A stretch of DNA of 64,000 bases from Afipia sp. (GTDB lineage: Bacteria; Pseudomonadota; Alphaproteobacteria; Rhizobiales; Xanthobacteraceae), in assembly GCA_017474385.1 (NCBI GenBank), contig JAFVHU010000110.1:1-64000 (forward strand), in the 5' to 3' direction. The translations under genes were made by a program, and so were the position numbers. How positions within the stretch are numbered: the first letter of the stretch is position 1; every line of letters begins with the position of its first letter. This document shows, piece by piece, positions 18,390 to 27,548 of this stretch. Below the pieces are notes generated by a model. It did not search any database. It was not told the origin of the DNA and saw only the letters and a list, made by a program, of their open reading frames with translations.

Positions 18390-19364
18390 TCAGTTCGTCG
18401 GCAGCGGCACCTGATCGTCGATCAGCGCATCCACCGTCGCTTTCACGTCCACACCCGGCTGGATTACACCGGCCTGCTGAAGCGCAAGGCCCGCGGCCAG
18501 AATCGACTCGCGCTGCGGCGCGCCGATGCGGTTATGCGTTAGTTCAGTGCGCTCCTTGAGTTGCTTGTCGACCACGGTTTCCGGCAGCTTGGTCACCGCG
18601 ATGAAGCCCTTCTTCAGTTCGTCGTAGTTGGCGAGCGAGTACTTGCGCGCCTCCTCGTAGACCGCGAGCACGCGCTGCACGATCTTCGGATTGTCCTTCA
18701 GAAACTGCTCGCGGACATTGAGAATGCCCCAGGTGTTGGCTTCGGGCTTGCGGAAGAACAGCTTAGCGCCGTCCTCGATCTCGGCCTGCGCCATCATCGG
18801 ATCGAGCCCCGCCCACGCATCGACATCGCCGCGGATCAGCGCGGCCTTGCCGTCGGCGTGCTGCAACAGAACCGGCGTGATGTCCTTGTCAGTCAGGCCC
18901 GCGTCGAGCAGCGCACGGACGAGGAAGATATGCGGATCGGTACCGCGCGTGACCGCAACGCGCTTGCCCTTCAGATCAGCGACCTTCGCGATCTTGGAGT
19001 CCTTGCCCGTCACCAGCGCGGTCCATTCGGGACGCGAGTAGACATAGACCGACTTGATTGGATTGCCGTTGATATTTGCGACCAGGGCAGCCGAACCGGC
19101 CGTCGAGCCGAAATCGATCGAACCGGCGTTGAGGAATTCGAGCGCCTTGTTGGAACCAGCCGACTGCACCCAGACGATCTTGATCCCGTCCTTTTCGAAT
19201 TCCTTTTCGAGCAGACCCTTCTCTTTCAGGATGATCGAGACCGGATTGTAGGTCGCCCAGTCGATCGCGATTTGCTTCGGCGCGTCGGCGGCAAGGGCTG
19301 CAGCCGGGGCGAACACAGCGCCTGCGATCAGGGCAGCAACAGCGCGTCGGGTTGGTCGGAACAT
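18390..19364 (-). CDS. ABC transporter substrate-binding protein, SsuA/NrtA-like
   Basis: Periplasmic binding protein of the importer encoded downstream. The 324-residue protein starts with a Sec signal peptide (MFRPTRRAVAALIAGAVFAP, cleavage after ALA near residue 25). The mature part has the NMT1/SsuA fold, with the SIILKEKGLLEKEF and IDFGSTAGSAALVANINGNP blocks. The ATG at 19364 has GGAG 7 bases upstream. The same frame stays open to 20285, but that part is antisense to glnD and not coding. Substrate is probably an alkanesulfonate or similar anion; not proven. Confidence 0.9.
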   Translation of the reverse strand: MFRPTRRAVAALIAGAVFAPAAALAADAPKQIAIDWATYNPVSIILKEKGLLEKEFEKDGIKIVWVQSAGSNKALEFLNAGSIDFGSTAGSAALVANINGNPIKSVYVYSRPEWTALVTGKDSKIAKVADLKGKRVAVTRGTDPHIFLVRALLDAGLTDKDITPVLLQHADGKAALIRGDVDAWAGLDPMMAQAEIEDGAKLFFRKPEANTWGILNVREQFLKDNPKIVQRVLAVYEEARKYSLANYDELKKGFIAVTKLPETVVDKQLKERTELTHNRIGAPQRESILAAGLALQQAGVIQPGVDVKATVDALIDDQVPLPTN

Positions 19365-19610
19365 CGTAGTCTCCATCTGGATCGAATTGCGGGTGATTTG
19401 GGACTTCCAGCGAGGACGACCGCTTGCCCGGTACGAAAAAATCATGTTATTTTTCAATAAGTTAAATGCCATCGTCAATGAGAAAATAACTCCGCAAATG
19501 CAACCCGCAGGAGAACCGCCTTCCCCCAAGGCGAGGAAAATCAGAACGGACGGTTCGTCTTGCCGCAATCCGCTGGTGACACCGTTGCTGCCGTCCGTTA
19601 TCCGAATGGA

Positions 19611-22406
19611 ATGGACAGCGTGACGGCCACACTCCCCCCGGACGACGACGTGATATTCGACAGCGCACGTATCGCAGGCGAAATCGACGTGCTCGCCCAG
19701 AAGCATGCCGGAAAAGACGACCTGCTTCGGGCGGCCATCACACAATTGCTGAAAATCGAACTCGCGCAGGCGCGCGAGGTTGCCCAGGCGGAATTGCTGA
19801 AAGACCGGCATGGGCGGCGATGCGCCGAGCGGCTTTGCTTTGTCCAGGACGAGATCATCCGCATCCTGTTCAACGCCGCGACCAAACATCTCTATCACTC
19901 GCCGACCCCGTCGGATTCCGAACGCATGGCCGTCATCGCCACCGGCGGTTATGGCCGCGGTCTGATGGCGCCTGAGTCCGATATCGATCTGTTGTTCATC
20001 CTTCCCTACAAGCAGACCGCCTGGGGCGAGCAGGTCGCGGAAGCGATTCTCTATTGCCTGTGGGACATGGGACTGAAGGTAGGTCACGCCACCCGCTCCA
20101 TCGACGAATCGATCCGGCAGGCGCGAGCCGACATGACGATCCGCACCTCGGTGCTGGAAACGAGATTCCTCACCGGCGACACCGCGCTCTACGACGAACT
20201 CGTCACACGCTTCGACAAGGAAGTCGTGCAGGGAACGGCTACCGAATTCGTGGCCGCGAAACTCGCGGAACGCGAAGAGCGGCACCGGCGCGCAGGCCAG
20301 TCACGCTATCTGGTTGAGCCCAACGTCAAGGACGGCAAGGGCGGCCTTCGCGATCTGCATACGCTGTTCTGGATCGCCAAATACGTCTACCGCGTCAGCA
20401 ATACCGAAGACCTCGTCCAACGTGGCGTGTTCGATCCGCAGGAATACCGCACGTTCCGCCGCTGCGAGGATTTTCTCTGGTCGGTCCGCTGCAACATGCA
20501 CTTCTTCACCGGCCGTCCCGAAGAGCGGTTGTCGTTCGAGATGCAGCGCGAAATCGCGCAGCGGCTCGGCTACACCTCGCATCCCGGCATGCAGGACGTC
20601 GAGCGCTTCATGAAGCACTACTTCCTGATCGCCAAGGAAGTCGGCGATCTCACCGCCATCCTGTGCGCCAAGCTGGAGGATCAGGAGGCCAAGCCCGCGC
20701 CGGTGCTGAGCCGGATGATGGCGAGGCTCCGGCCCGGCCGCAAACGCGGCCGCGTACCGGGCGGCGAAGATTTCGTCATCGACAACAACCGCATCAATCT
20801 TGCGGCGCCCGACGTGTTCAAGACCGATCCGGTCAACCTGATCCGCATCTTCCGGCTCGCGCAGAAAAACAATCTGGCGTTCCATCCCGATGCTATGCGC
20901 GCGGCGACCCGCTCGCTCGGCTTGATCACGCCGAAGCTTCGCGAAAATCCCGAAGCCAACAAACTTTTCATGGAAATTCTGACCTCGAACGACGCAGAAA
21001 CCGTGCTGCGGCGGATGAACGAGGCCGGCGTGCTTGGCCGCTTTATCCGCGCGTTCGGGCGGATCGTGTCGATGATGCAGTTCAACATGTATCATCACTA
21101 TACGGTCGATGAGCATCTGCTGCGCTGTATCGGTATCCTTCAGGACATCGAGCGCGGAGGGAACGACGAATTCGTCGTCGCCAGCGACCTGATGCGGAAA
21201 ATCCATCCCGAGCACCGCGCCGTGATCTACATGGCGGTGTTCCTGCATGACATCGCCAAGGGCCGCCCGGAGGATCATTCGATCGCGGGAGCCAAGGTCG
21301 CGCGGCGGCTGTGCCCGCGCTTCGGATTTAATGCCGCCGACACCGAGCTGATCGCCTGGCTGATCGAAGAACACCTCACCATGTCCACAGTGGCGCAATC
21401 GCGCGATCTGTCGGACCGCAAAACCATCGAGAATTTCGCGGCGGTGGTTCAGTCGGTCGAGCAGATGAAACTGCTGACCATCCTGACCACGGCCGACATC
21501 CGCGGCGTCGGCCCCGGCGTCTGGAACGGCTGGAAAGCGCAGCTGATCCGCACGCTCTATTACGAAACCGAACCCGTGCTGACCGGCGGCTTCTCCGAGG
21601 TCAATCGCGCCCAGCGCATCGCGGTTGCGCAAGCGGAATTCCGCGCAAACTTCACCGAGTGGCCAGACAGCGAACTCGAAGCCTATATCTCACGGCACTA
21701 TCCCGCGTACTGGCTGAAGGTCGAGCTGCCGCGCAAAATTCGCCACGCGCGCTTCGTCAAGGCCAGCGAGGCCGGCGGCCACAAACTCGCGGTCAATGTC
21801 GGTTTCGATGAGGGACGCGGCGTCACCGAACTGACGATCATGGCGCCCGATCATCCCTGGCTGCTGTCGATCATCGCCGGCGCCTGCGCCTCGGCCGGCG
21901 CCAACATCGTTGACGCGCAGATCTACACCACCACCGACGGCATCGCGCTCGATACCATCGCGATTACCCGCGAGTACGATCGCGACGATGACGAAGGACG
22001 GCGCGCGACCCGCATCGGCGACACCATCGAACAGGTGCTGGAAGGCAAATTGCGCCTGCCGGACATGATGGCGCGCCGCACGGCGTCCAAGACGCGCCTC
22101 AAGCCGTTCAGCGTCGAGCCGGAAGTCAGCATCAACAACCAGTGGTCGGATCGCTACACCGTGATCGAGGTCTCCGGCCTCGATCGTCCGGGTCTGCTGT
22201 TCCAGCTCACCACCGCGATTTCCAAACTGAACCTGAACATCGCATCGGCCCACGTCGCGACCTTCGGCGAGCGCGCCCGCGACGTGTTCTATGTCACGGA
22301 TCTGCTCGGCGCGCAGATCACTGCGCCCACCCGGCAGGCCGCGATCAAGCGGGCATTGATCCATCTGCTCGCCAACGGCGATGCGGCGGAGAAGCCGGCA
22401 GCCTAA
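19611..22406 (+). CDS. glnD: Bifunctional uridylyltransferase/uridylyl-removing enzyme GlnD
   Basis: Senses glutamine and modifies PII proteins (GlnB/GlnK), controlling nitrogen metabolism. The 931-residue protein shows the nucleotidyltransferase motif GGYGRGLMAPESDIDLLF (about residues 112-129), the uridylyl-removing HD domain with HHYTVDEHLL and VFLHDIAKGRPEDHS (about 500-560), and two C-terminal ACT domains (about 725-800 and 840-915) that bind glutamine. The ATG at 19611 is the usual start; the frame extends upstream to 19560. It diverges from the importer operon and overlaps ogt by four bases at the stops. Confidence 0.96.
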   Translation: MDSVTATLPPDDDVIFDSARIAGEIDVLAQKHAGKDDLLRAAITQLLKIELAQAREVAQAELLKDRHGRRCAERLCFVQDEIIRILFNAATKHLYHSPTPSDSERMAVIATGGYGRGLMAPESDIDLLFILPYKQTAWGEQVAEAILYCLWDMGLKVGHATRSIDESIRQARADMTIRTSVLETRFLTGDTALYDELVTRFDKEVVQGTATEFVAAKLAEREERHRRAGQSRYLVEPNVKDGKGGLRDLHTLFWIAKYVYRVSNTEDLVQRGVFDPQEYRTFRRCEDFLWSVRCNMHFFTGRPEERLSFEMQREIAQRLGYTSHPGMQDVERFMKHYFLIAKEVGDLTAILCAKLEDQEAKPAPVLSRMMARLRPGRKRGRVPGGEDFVIDNNRINLAAPDVFKTDPVNLIRIFRLAQKNNLAFHPDAMRAATRSLGLITPKLRENPEANKLFMEILTSNDAETVLRRMNEAGVLGRFIRAFGRIVSMMQFNMYHHYTVDEHLLRCIGILQDIERGGNDEFVVASDLMRKIHPEHRAVIYMAVFLHDIAKGRPEDHSIAGAKVARRLCPRFGFNAADTELIAWLIEEHLTMSTVAQSRDLSDRKTIENFAAVVQSVEQMKLLTILTTADIRGVGPGVWNGWKAQLIRTLYYETEPVLTGGFSEVNRAQRIAVAQAEFRANFTEWPDSELEAYISRHYPAYWLKVELPRKIRHARFVKASEAGGHKLAVNVGFDEGRGVTELTIMAPDHPWLLSIIAGACASAGANIVDAQIYTTTDGIALDTIAITREYDRDDDEGRRATRIGDTIEQVLEGKLRLPDMMARRTASKTRLKPFSVEPEVSINNQWSDRYTVIEVSGLDRPGLLFQLTTAISKLNLNIASAHVATFGERARDVFYVTDLLGAQITAPTRQAAIKRALIHLLANGDAAEKPAA

Positions 22407-22942
22407 CTGCGCGCTCGTTTGCCGAGTGCCGCGCCTTCATGGGCAAGCAGCCATTCCTTGCGCGCGAGCCCGCCGCCATAGCCGGTCAGAGAACCGTCGG
22501 CGCCGATCAGCCGATGACACGGCACGACGACGCTGACCGGATTTGAGCCGTTGGCGAGGCCGACCGCACGGGCAGCATTCGGCACGTTCAAGCGAGCCGC
22601 GAACGCACCATAACTCGATGTTTTACCCGCGCGGATTTTCTGCAGCTCCGTCCATACCTTGCGCTGGAACGCCGTGCCGTTGGTCCGCCATTTGATCTTT
22701 TTCAATTCGCCAAGATCGCCGGCAAAATAACGGGTCAGTGCTGCCGTGATGTTTTTGGGAGCCGACGCACGTTCCAGCACGTAGTCCCCATAGTGCCGCC
22801 GAAGCAGGCGATGCAGCCGTGTCTCGTAGTCGCTCCAGTCGAGCGCGCGCAGGAAGCCCAGATCGTCGGTGACGAGCAAGGCGGTGCCGATCGGCGTTTC
22901 AAGCCGGTCGAGATGAAATCGCTGAAGTTGATTTGAGGTCAT
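22403..22942 (-). CDS. ogt: Methylated-DNA-protein-cysteine methyltransferase
   Basis: Suicide enzyme that removes alkyl groups from O6-alkylguanine. The 179-residue protein has the acceptor cysteine in VVVPCHRLIGADGSLTGYGGGL (about residue 145) and the helix-turn-helix with the arginine finger in NVPNAARAVGLANGSNP. It lacks the Ada DNA-binding domain. The stop codon overlaps that of glnD in convergent orientation. Confidence 0.93.
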   Translation of the reverse strand: MTSNQLQRFHLDRLETPIGTALLVTDDLGFLRALDWSDYETRLHRLLRRHYGDYVLERASAPKNITAALTRYFAGDLGELKKIKWRTNGTAFQRKVWTELQKIRAGKTSSYGAFAARLNVPNAARAVGLANGSNPVSVVVPCHRLIGADGSLTGYGGGLARKEWLLAHEGAALGKRARS

Positions 22943-23079
22943 GTTCGGTTTCCGTCATCACGAGTTTCCGCCATCTTGGCCGCCGTGATGCGGGAAGTCT
23001 TTCCGTTTTCCGACAACATCGGGGTCTCGGCAATTGTCGCGCTTGCTGCTAGGTTCCCGCCCCTACAGGGGGAATTGCC

Positions 23080-23454
23080 ATGAATTTGATTGCCAATGTT
23101 CTCGTCGCACTGGTCGCGGCGCTGCACATCTATTTCCTGGTGCTGGAGATGTTTCTCTGGACCAAGCCAAAGGGCCTCGCGACATTCGGCAACACGATCG
23201 AGAAGGCGCAGGCCTCCGCGGTGCTGGCCGCCAATCAGGGACTTTATAACGGCTTCCTGGCTGCCGGGCTGATCTGGGGTCTGCTCCACCCCAACCTGGC
23301 GTTCGGCTTCCAGATCAAGGTGTTCTTCCTGCTGTGTGTGATCGTGGCCGGACTTTACGGCGGCTATTCGGTCAGCAAGCGGATCATCATGGTGCAGGCG
23401 CTTCCCGCCGCGGTCGCGCTTATCCTGCTCTGGCTGGCACGCGCCGCGACCTGA
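23080..23454 (+). CDS. DUF1304 family membrane protein
   Basis: A 124-residue membrane protein of the DUF1304 family with four predicted helices (about 1-25, 48-67, 72-92 and 97-120). The motifs ALHIYFLVLEMFLW and AANQGLYNGFLAAGL are typical. Function is unknown. AGGGGG lies upstream of the ATG. It converges on the DUF1330 gene. Confidence 0.88.
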   Translation: MNLIANVLVALVAALHIYFLVLEMFLWTKPKGLATFGNTIEKAQASAVLAANQGLYNGFLAAGLIWGLLHPNLAFGFQIKVFFLLCVIVAGLYGGYSVSKRIIMVQALPAAVALILLWLARAAT

Positions 23455-23476
23455 GATCGCGACGCGTAGGTCGTAT

Positions 23477-23908
23477 CTACTCCGGGGTTTCACCGAAGGT
23501 TTTGCCGACCTGCATAGGGGCGGTGCGGATCAGCCGCGAGTCCTCGACCGCGGCCTGACGATGCTTGACCGCTTCGCGGTAAGCCGGATCGCGGATCATT
23601 TCCACGAAAGCGGCGACGCTCGGATACTCGGCGATGAAGCAGTGATCCCAGCGTTCTTCCGACGGGCCGATCAGCATCAGTTCGAACTTGCCCTGCCAGA
23701 CGATCCGGCCGCCGAGCCGGGTGAACACCGGCCCGCTCTCGCGCCCATAACTGGCATAGGCCTCCGCACCGGTGGCCTTGCGCCCGTCGGGATACTTCGC
23801 CTGCGCATGCAGCCGCACCAGATTCAGCATGTGGATCGGACCGGGACGATCGTTGGCGCGGAACGCCGCGAAGACTTCCTTGGTCGGGTCGATATGGCCG
23901 GTCATCAT
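23477..23908 (-). CDS. DUF1330 domain protein
   Basis: A 143-residue protein with a ferredoxin-like DUF1330 domain: PIHMLNLVRLHAQA near the start, a GGRIVWQGKFELMLIGPSEERWD strand pair, and YPSVAAFVEMIRDPAYREAVKHR. Members are small cytoplasmic proteins of unknown function, sometimes next to oxidoreductases. Two adjacent ATGs (23908 and 23905) are both possible starts. Confidence 0.85.
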   Translation of the reverse strand: MMTGHIDPTKEVFAAFRANDRPGPIHMLNLVRLHAQAKYPDGRKATGAEAYASYGRESGPVFTRLGGRIVWQGKFELMLIGPSEERWDHCFIAEYPSVAAFVEMIRDPAYREAVKHRQAAVEDSRLIRTAPMQVGKTFGETPE

Positions 23909-24085
23909 CTTTACCTTTGTGCATGAAATTGACCGGCAGACTCAGTCGATCCGCCAAGCCGGGTCAAGACAACTCCGGGCCGGCATTTCTGCCATGCCCG
24001 CGGCGGAACATCTAATCCCTCGTTAACCTTTGCGTAACGCGCCTTTAAACCGCCATCGCTAGCCTGCACGCCTTGCATTATCAGC

Positions 24086-26389
24086 ATGTCGGCACGGGCT
24101 TGGATGGCGTTGGGGCGTAAAAAGAACAGCGGTCGCAAGGAGCCGAAATTCGACGGCGCCGCATCGCTGGACGGCGTTCGCCTCAATCCATGGGATCGCG
24201 TCGGCGGTCCTGAGGATGACGAAGACATCAAGCCGAAGCGGCGCGCGGCGAAAAGCCGTCCCGTCGATGACGACGAGGACGATGCCCCGCGCGAGCCCCG
24301 TCCGCGCAAGACTCGCGCGGCAGCCCGTAAGGAAAGCAAGACCAAGGCGAAAGGGCGCGCGCGCTCCGGTCTCGGCCGTCTTGTGTATTGGGGTGCCGTG
24401 CTCGGCCTGTGGGCGATCATCGCCGGCGCCGGTGTCATCATCTGGGTCGGTGCGCACCTGCCCGCGATCCAGTCGCTGGAAATTCCCAAGCGACCTCCCA
24501 CCATCCAGATCACCGGCATGGACGGCAGCGTGATCGCTACCCGTGGCGAAATGCCGGGCGCCAATGTGTCGGTGAAGGATCTGCCGCCCTATCTGCCGAA
24601 GGCATTCATCGCCATCGAGGACCGCCGCTTCTACTCGCATTTCGGCGTCGACCCGACCGGCATCATGCGCGCGGCCGTCACCAATCTCCTGCATCGCGGC
24701 GTCTCGCAGGGTGGTTCGACCCTGAGCCAGCAGCTCGCCAAGAACCTGTTCCTGACGCAGGAGCGCACGTTCCAGCGCAAGCTGCAGGAAGTCGAACTCG
24801 CGCTCTGGCTGGAGCGGAAGTATTCGAAGAACGAAATTCTGGAACTGTATCTCAACCGCGTTTATTTCGGCTCCGGCGCTTACGGCGTCGAAGCGGCGGC
24901 GCAGAAGTATTTCGGCAAGTCAGCGAAGAACGTCTCGCTCTCCGAAGCTGCGATGCTCGCAGGTCTCGTCAAGTCGCCGTCGCGGCTGGCGCCCAACCGC
25001 AACCCTGAAGGCGCCGAGAAGCGCGCGCAAATCGTCCTGAGCGCGATGGCCGATGTGAGCTTCATCACCGATGCGCAGGCCAAGGCCGCAATCGAAAAGC
25101 CATCCTATGCCGTCAAACCGGTTGGCGCCGGCACCATCAATTACGTCGCCGACTGGATCGGCGAGGTACTCGACGATCTCGTCGGCCAGATCGACCAGAA
25201 CATCGTGGTGGAAACCTCGATCGATCCGAAGCTGCAAAGCGTCGCCGAAGCCGCGATCATCGATGAGCTCGCCACCAAAAGCGTGAAGTTCAACGTCACC
25301 CAGGGCGCGCTGGTGGCGATGACGCCGAGCGGCGCGGTGCGCGCCATGGTCGGCGGACGCAACTACGCCGAAAGCCAGTTCAACCGCGCGGTCACTGCGA
25401 AACGCCAGCCCGGCTCGGCGTTCAAGCCGTTCGTCTATCTCACCGCCGTCGAAGGCGGCATGACACCGGATACGGTGCGTCAGGATGCGCCGCTCGACGT
25501 CAAGGGCTGGCGGCCGGAGAACTACAGCCGCGAATATTTCGGCCCGGTGACGCTGACGCAGGCGCTGTCGATGTCGCTGAACACCGTTGCCGTCCGGCTT
25601 GGCCTTGAAGTCGGTCCAGCCAATGTCGTGCGGACCGCGCATCGTCTCGGCATCGCCTCAAAGCTCGAGCCTAACGCGACGATCTCGCTCGGCACATCGG
25701 AGGTTTCGCTCAACGAACTGGTGGGCGCCTACGCGCCATTCGCCAATGGCGGATTCAGCGCCTCGCCGCATGTGGTGAACAGGATTCGCACCCCCGAGGG
25801 CAAAGTGCTCTACGCACGCCGCAACGATCCCCCGACGCGGGTGATCGATGCCAACGCGGTGGGCATGATGAATGTCATGATGCACGAGACGCTGGTCACC
25901 GGCACCGCAAAGAAGGCCGACATTCCGGGCTGGTCGGCGGCGGGCAAAACCGGGACCAGTCAGGATTTCCGTGACGCCTGGTTCATCGGCTACACCGCGA
26001 ACCTTGTCACCGGCGTCTGGCTCGGCAACGACGACAACTCGCCGACCAAGAAGGCGACCGGCGGCGGGTTGCCGGTCGAGGTCTGGACCCGGTTCATGAA
26101 GGCCGCGCACCAGAACGTCGCGGCTGCGCCATTGCCGGGCTCAACGCAGTCGCCCGGCGGCTTCCTCTCGAATCTGTTTCCCGGAAATTCGCGGACGCCT
26201 GCGCGCGAGCCCTACCCTGCGCAATCCTATCCACAGCAGTCGAATAATCAGGATTATCCGAATGCGCCTGCGCCCTATCCGCCGCAGCAGCAAAGCCGTC
26301 CGCCCGTCACGCAGACATCTGCGCGTCCGGAAGCGGCAGCGGGTCTCGATGGCTGGCTGATCGATCGGGTTTTCGGCGGACGGCGCTGA
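24086..26389 (+). CDS. Class A penicillin-binding protein 1A
   Basis: Bifunctional peptidoglycan synthase in the inner membrane. The 767-residue protein has a long basic and acidic cytoplasmic N-terminus (1-90), one transmembrane helix (about 100-125), a GT51 transglycosylase (catalytic Glu in AIEDRRFYSHFG; GGSTLSQQLAKN) and a transpeptidase with SxxK in RQPGSAFKPF, SLN in MSMSLNTV and KTG in AGKTGTSQDFRDAW. The C-terminus (about 700-745) is Pro/Gln-rich and low complexity. An alternative ATG at 24104 would shorten it by six residues. Confidence 0.94.
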   Translation: MSARAWMALGRKKNSGRKEPKFDGAASLDGVRLNPWDRVGGPEDDEDIKPKRRAAKSRPVDDDEDDAPREPRPRKTRAAARKESKTKAKGRARSGLGRLVYWGAVLGLWAIIAGAGVIIWVGAHLPAIQSLEIPKRPPTIQITGMDGSVIATRGEMPGANVSVKDLPPYLPKAFIAIEDRRFYSHFGVDPTGIMRAAVTNLLHRGVSQGGSTLSQQLAKNLFLTQERTFQRKLQEVELALWLERKYSKNEILELYLNRVYFGSGAYGVEAAAQKYFGKSAKNVSLSEAAMLAGLVKSPSRLAPNRNPEGAEKRAQIVLSAMADVSFITDAQAKAAIEKPSYAVKPVGAGTINYVADWIGEVLDDLVGQIDQNIVVETSIDPKLQSVAEAAIIDELATKSVKFNVTQGALVAMTPSGAVRAMVGGRNYAESQFNRAVTAKRQPGSAFKPFVYLTAVEGGMTPDTVRQDAPLDVKGWRPENYSREYFGPVTLTQALSMSLNTVAVRLGLEVGPANVVRTAHRLGIASKLEPNATISLGTSEVSLNELVGAYAPFANGGFSASPHVVNRIRTPEGKVLYARRNDPPTRVIDANAVGMMNVMMHETLVTGTAKKADIPGWSAAGKTGTSQDFRDAWFIGYTANLVTGVWLGNDDNSPTKKATGGGLPVEVWTRFMKAAHQNVAAAPLPGSTQSPGGFLSNLFPGNSRTPAREPYPAQSYPQQSNNQDYPNAPAPYPPQQQSRPPVTQTSARPEAAAGLDGWLIDRVFGGRR

Positions 26390-26402
26390 TCGCGCAAACT
26401 GA

Positions 26403-26431
26403 AGTGTGATTCAGCTTTACTGAATCACACT
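26403..26431. terminator. Perfect hairpin between convergent PBP and YgjP-type genes
   Basis: AGTGTGATTCAG (26403-26414) and CTGAATCACACT (26420-26431) form a perfect 12-base-pair stem with a five-base loop CTTTA. There is no long T tract on either side, so it may be a weak or factor-assisted bidirectional terminator. Its AT-richer composition differs from the flanks. Confidence 0.7.
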
Positions 26432-26455
26432 CGCCTCGCGTCTACCGATAAGATG

Positions 26456-27211
26456 CTATTCTTCGATGCCATAGCGATGAAGATCATTGCCGTGAGTGTC
26501 GAGCCATCGCTTGGCGCGTTCGGTCGCCGGACAAATCTTTGCTACGACCTTCCAGAACCGCGGCGAGTGATTCATCTCGACGAGATGCGCGACCTCATGC
26601 GCCGCAAGGTAATCCAGCACGTAGGGCGGCGCGAGAATAAGCCGCCAAGAGAACGACAATGCGCCCGCGGAGGTGCATGATCCCCAACGACTCGACTGAT
26701 CGCGGATCGTGATCCGCTTCACCTTGACGCCAAGCTCCTCGGCATAACGATGCGAGGCTTCTGTCAGTGCGCGGCGAGCTTCGCGCTTCAGAAAGTCGTG
26801 GACGCGGCGATCGATGAATTCAGAATCACCCGCGACACACAGAATCTTGTCGCCGCTGTCGCGCATCTCCGGCCACACGGTTCCACGCACACCCGCGCGA
26901 TGCACGATTCGATGCGGAACACCGCGCAAGGGTACCGAAGTGCCGGGTGAGAATGGCGCGGCTTTCGGCAAACCACCGAGACGCGCGGCGATCCAGGCGC
27001 CGTGACGCTGCGCGAAGTCTTTGGCTTCATACAGATTTCCGCGCGGAGGCATGGTGAGAATGGCTTCACGCCTGCTCGGATGAATGCGCAGCGTGTATCG
27101 CCGCGCGCGCCGATGACGTCGCAACTGAATCGTGTAGATCGATGAGCCAATTTTGACCGCGAGCGTACGCGGTTCGGTCGGGCGGCGATAAAGGAGAGCG
27201 CGAAAGGCCAT
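26456..27211 (-). CDS. YgjP-type (DUF45, M48-like) metallopeptidase
   Basis: A protein of about 251 residues of the YgjP/WLM family with a zinc-protease motif HEVAH in YLAAHEVAHLVEMNHSPRFW. The preceding stretch RITIRDQSSRWGSCTSAGALSFSWRLILAP is the family hallmark. The substrate is unknown. The frame is open to 27295, but the ATG at 27211 gives the usual N-terminus; its ribosome-binding site is weak, so the start is uncertain. Confidence 0.85.
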   Translation of the reverse strand: MAFRALLYRRPTEPRTLAVKIGSSIYTIQLRRHRRARRYTLRIHPSRREAILTMPPRGNLYEAKDFAQRHGAWIAARLGGLPKAAPFSPGTSVPLRGVPHRIVHRAGVRGTVWPEMRDSGDKILCVAGDSEFIDRRVHDFLKREARRALTEASHRYAEELGVKVKRITIRDQSSRWGSCTSAGALSFSWRLILAPPYVLDYLAAHEVAHLVEMNHSPRFWKVVAKICPATERAKRWLDTHGNDLHRYGIEE

Positions 27212-27352
27212 GTCAGCAGGTCCGGACAGCAGGAATTCGCCGGGATTCTGCCATATCCGCCGCCAGTGAAATTCATCGGCGCAAAAACAAATCATTTGCC
27301 CAATATATCGTAGTTTTAGGGACTTAGCCTCCTACATCCGGGGGGATGAAAC

Positions 27353-27460
27353 ATGAAGTCACGATTCATTTCTAAGCCAAAACCGCAGCCGGAAACCGCT
27401 CGCAAAATTCACTCCGCTGCCTCAATTGGAGCGGGCCAAATCAGGTGTGAATTCAGATAG
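27353..27460 (+). CDS. Possible small protein of 35 residues
   Basis: An ATG at 27353 follows a strong GGGGGG tract by seven bases and opens a frame of 35 codons ending in TAG at 27458-27460; it begins MKSRFISKPKPQPETAR. The product is basic with no recognised domain. It lies alone in the 336-base gap between the YgjP-type gene (minus strand, start 27211) and phaZ (stop 27548). The good ribosome-binding site is the only support. Confidence 0.3.
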   Translation: MKSRFISKPKPQPETARKIHSAASIGAGQIRCEFR

Positions 27461-27516
27461 TTATCGAGAATGCCGCGGACTCAGGGGCGCAAAGCTCCGG
27501 AATCCCGCATAAAACG

Positions 27517-27548
27517 GGCTTTTTCGACCTCAGGAACCCGAAAAAGCC
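27517..27548 (-). terminator. Hairpin at the end of phaZ, probable terminator
   Basis: CGAAAAAGCC (27539-27548) and GGCTTTTTCG (27517-27526) form a perfect 10-base-pair stem with a 12-base loop. In the phaZ direction it begins at the stop codon and is followed by CGTTTTAT. Probably an intrinsic terminator. Confidence 0.7.

Noticed and set aside
19365-20285. N-terminal extension of the substrate-binding protein frame by 307 residues
   Set aside because: It is antisense to glnD; the signal peptide and ribosome-binding site place the start at 19364.
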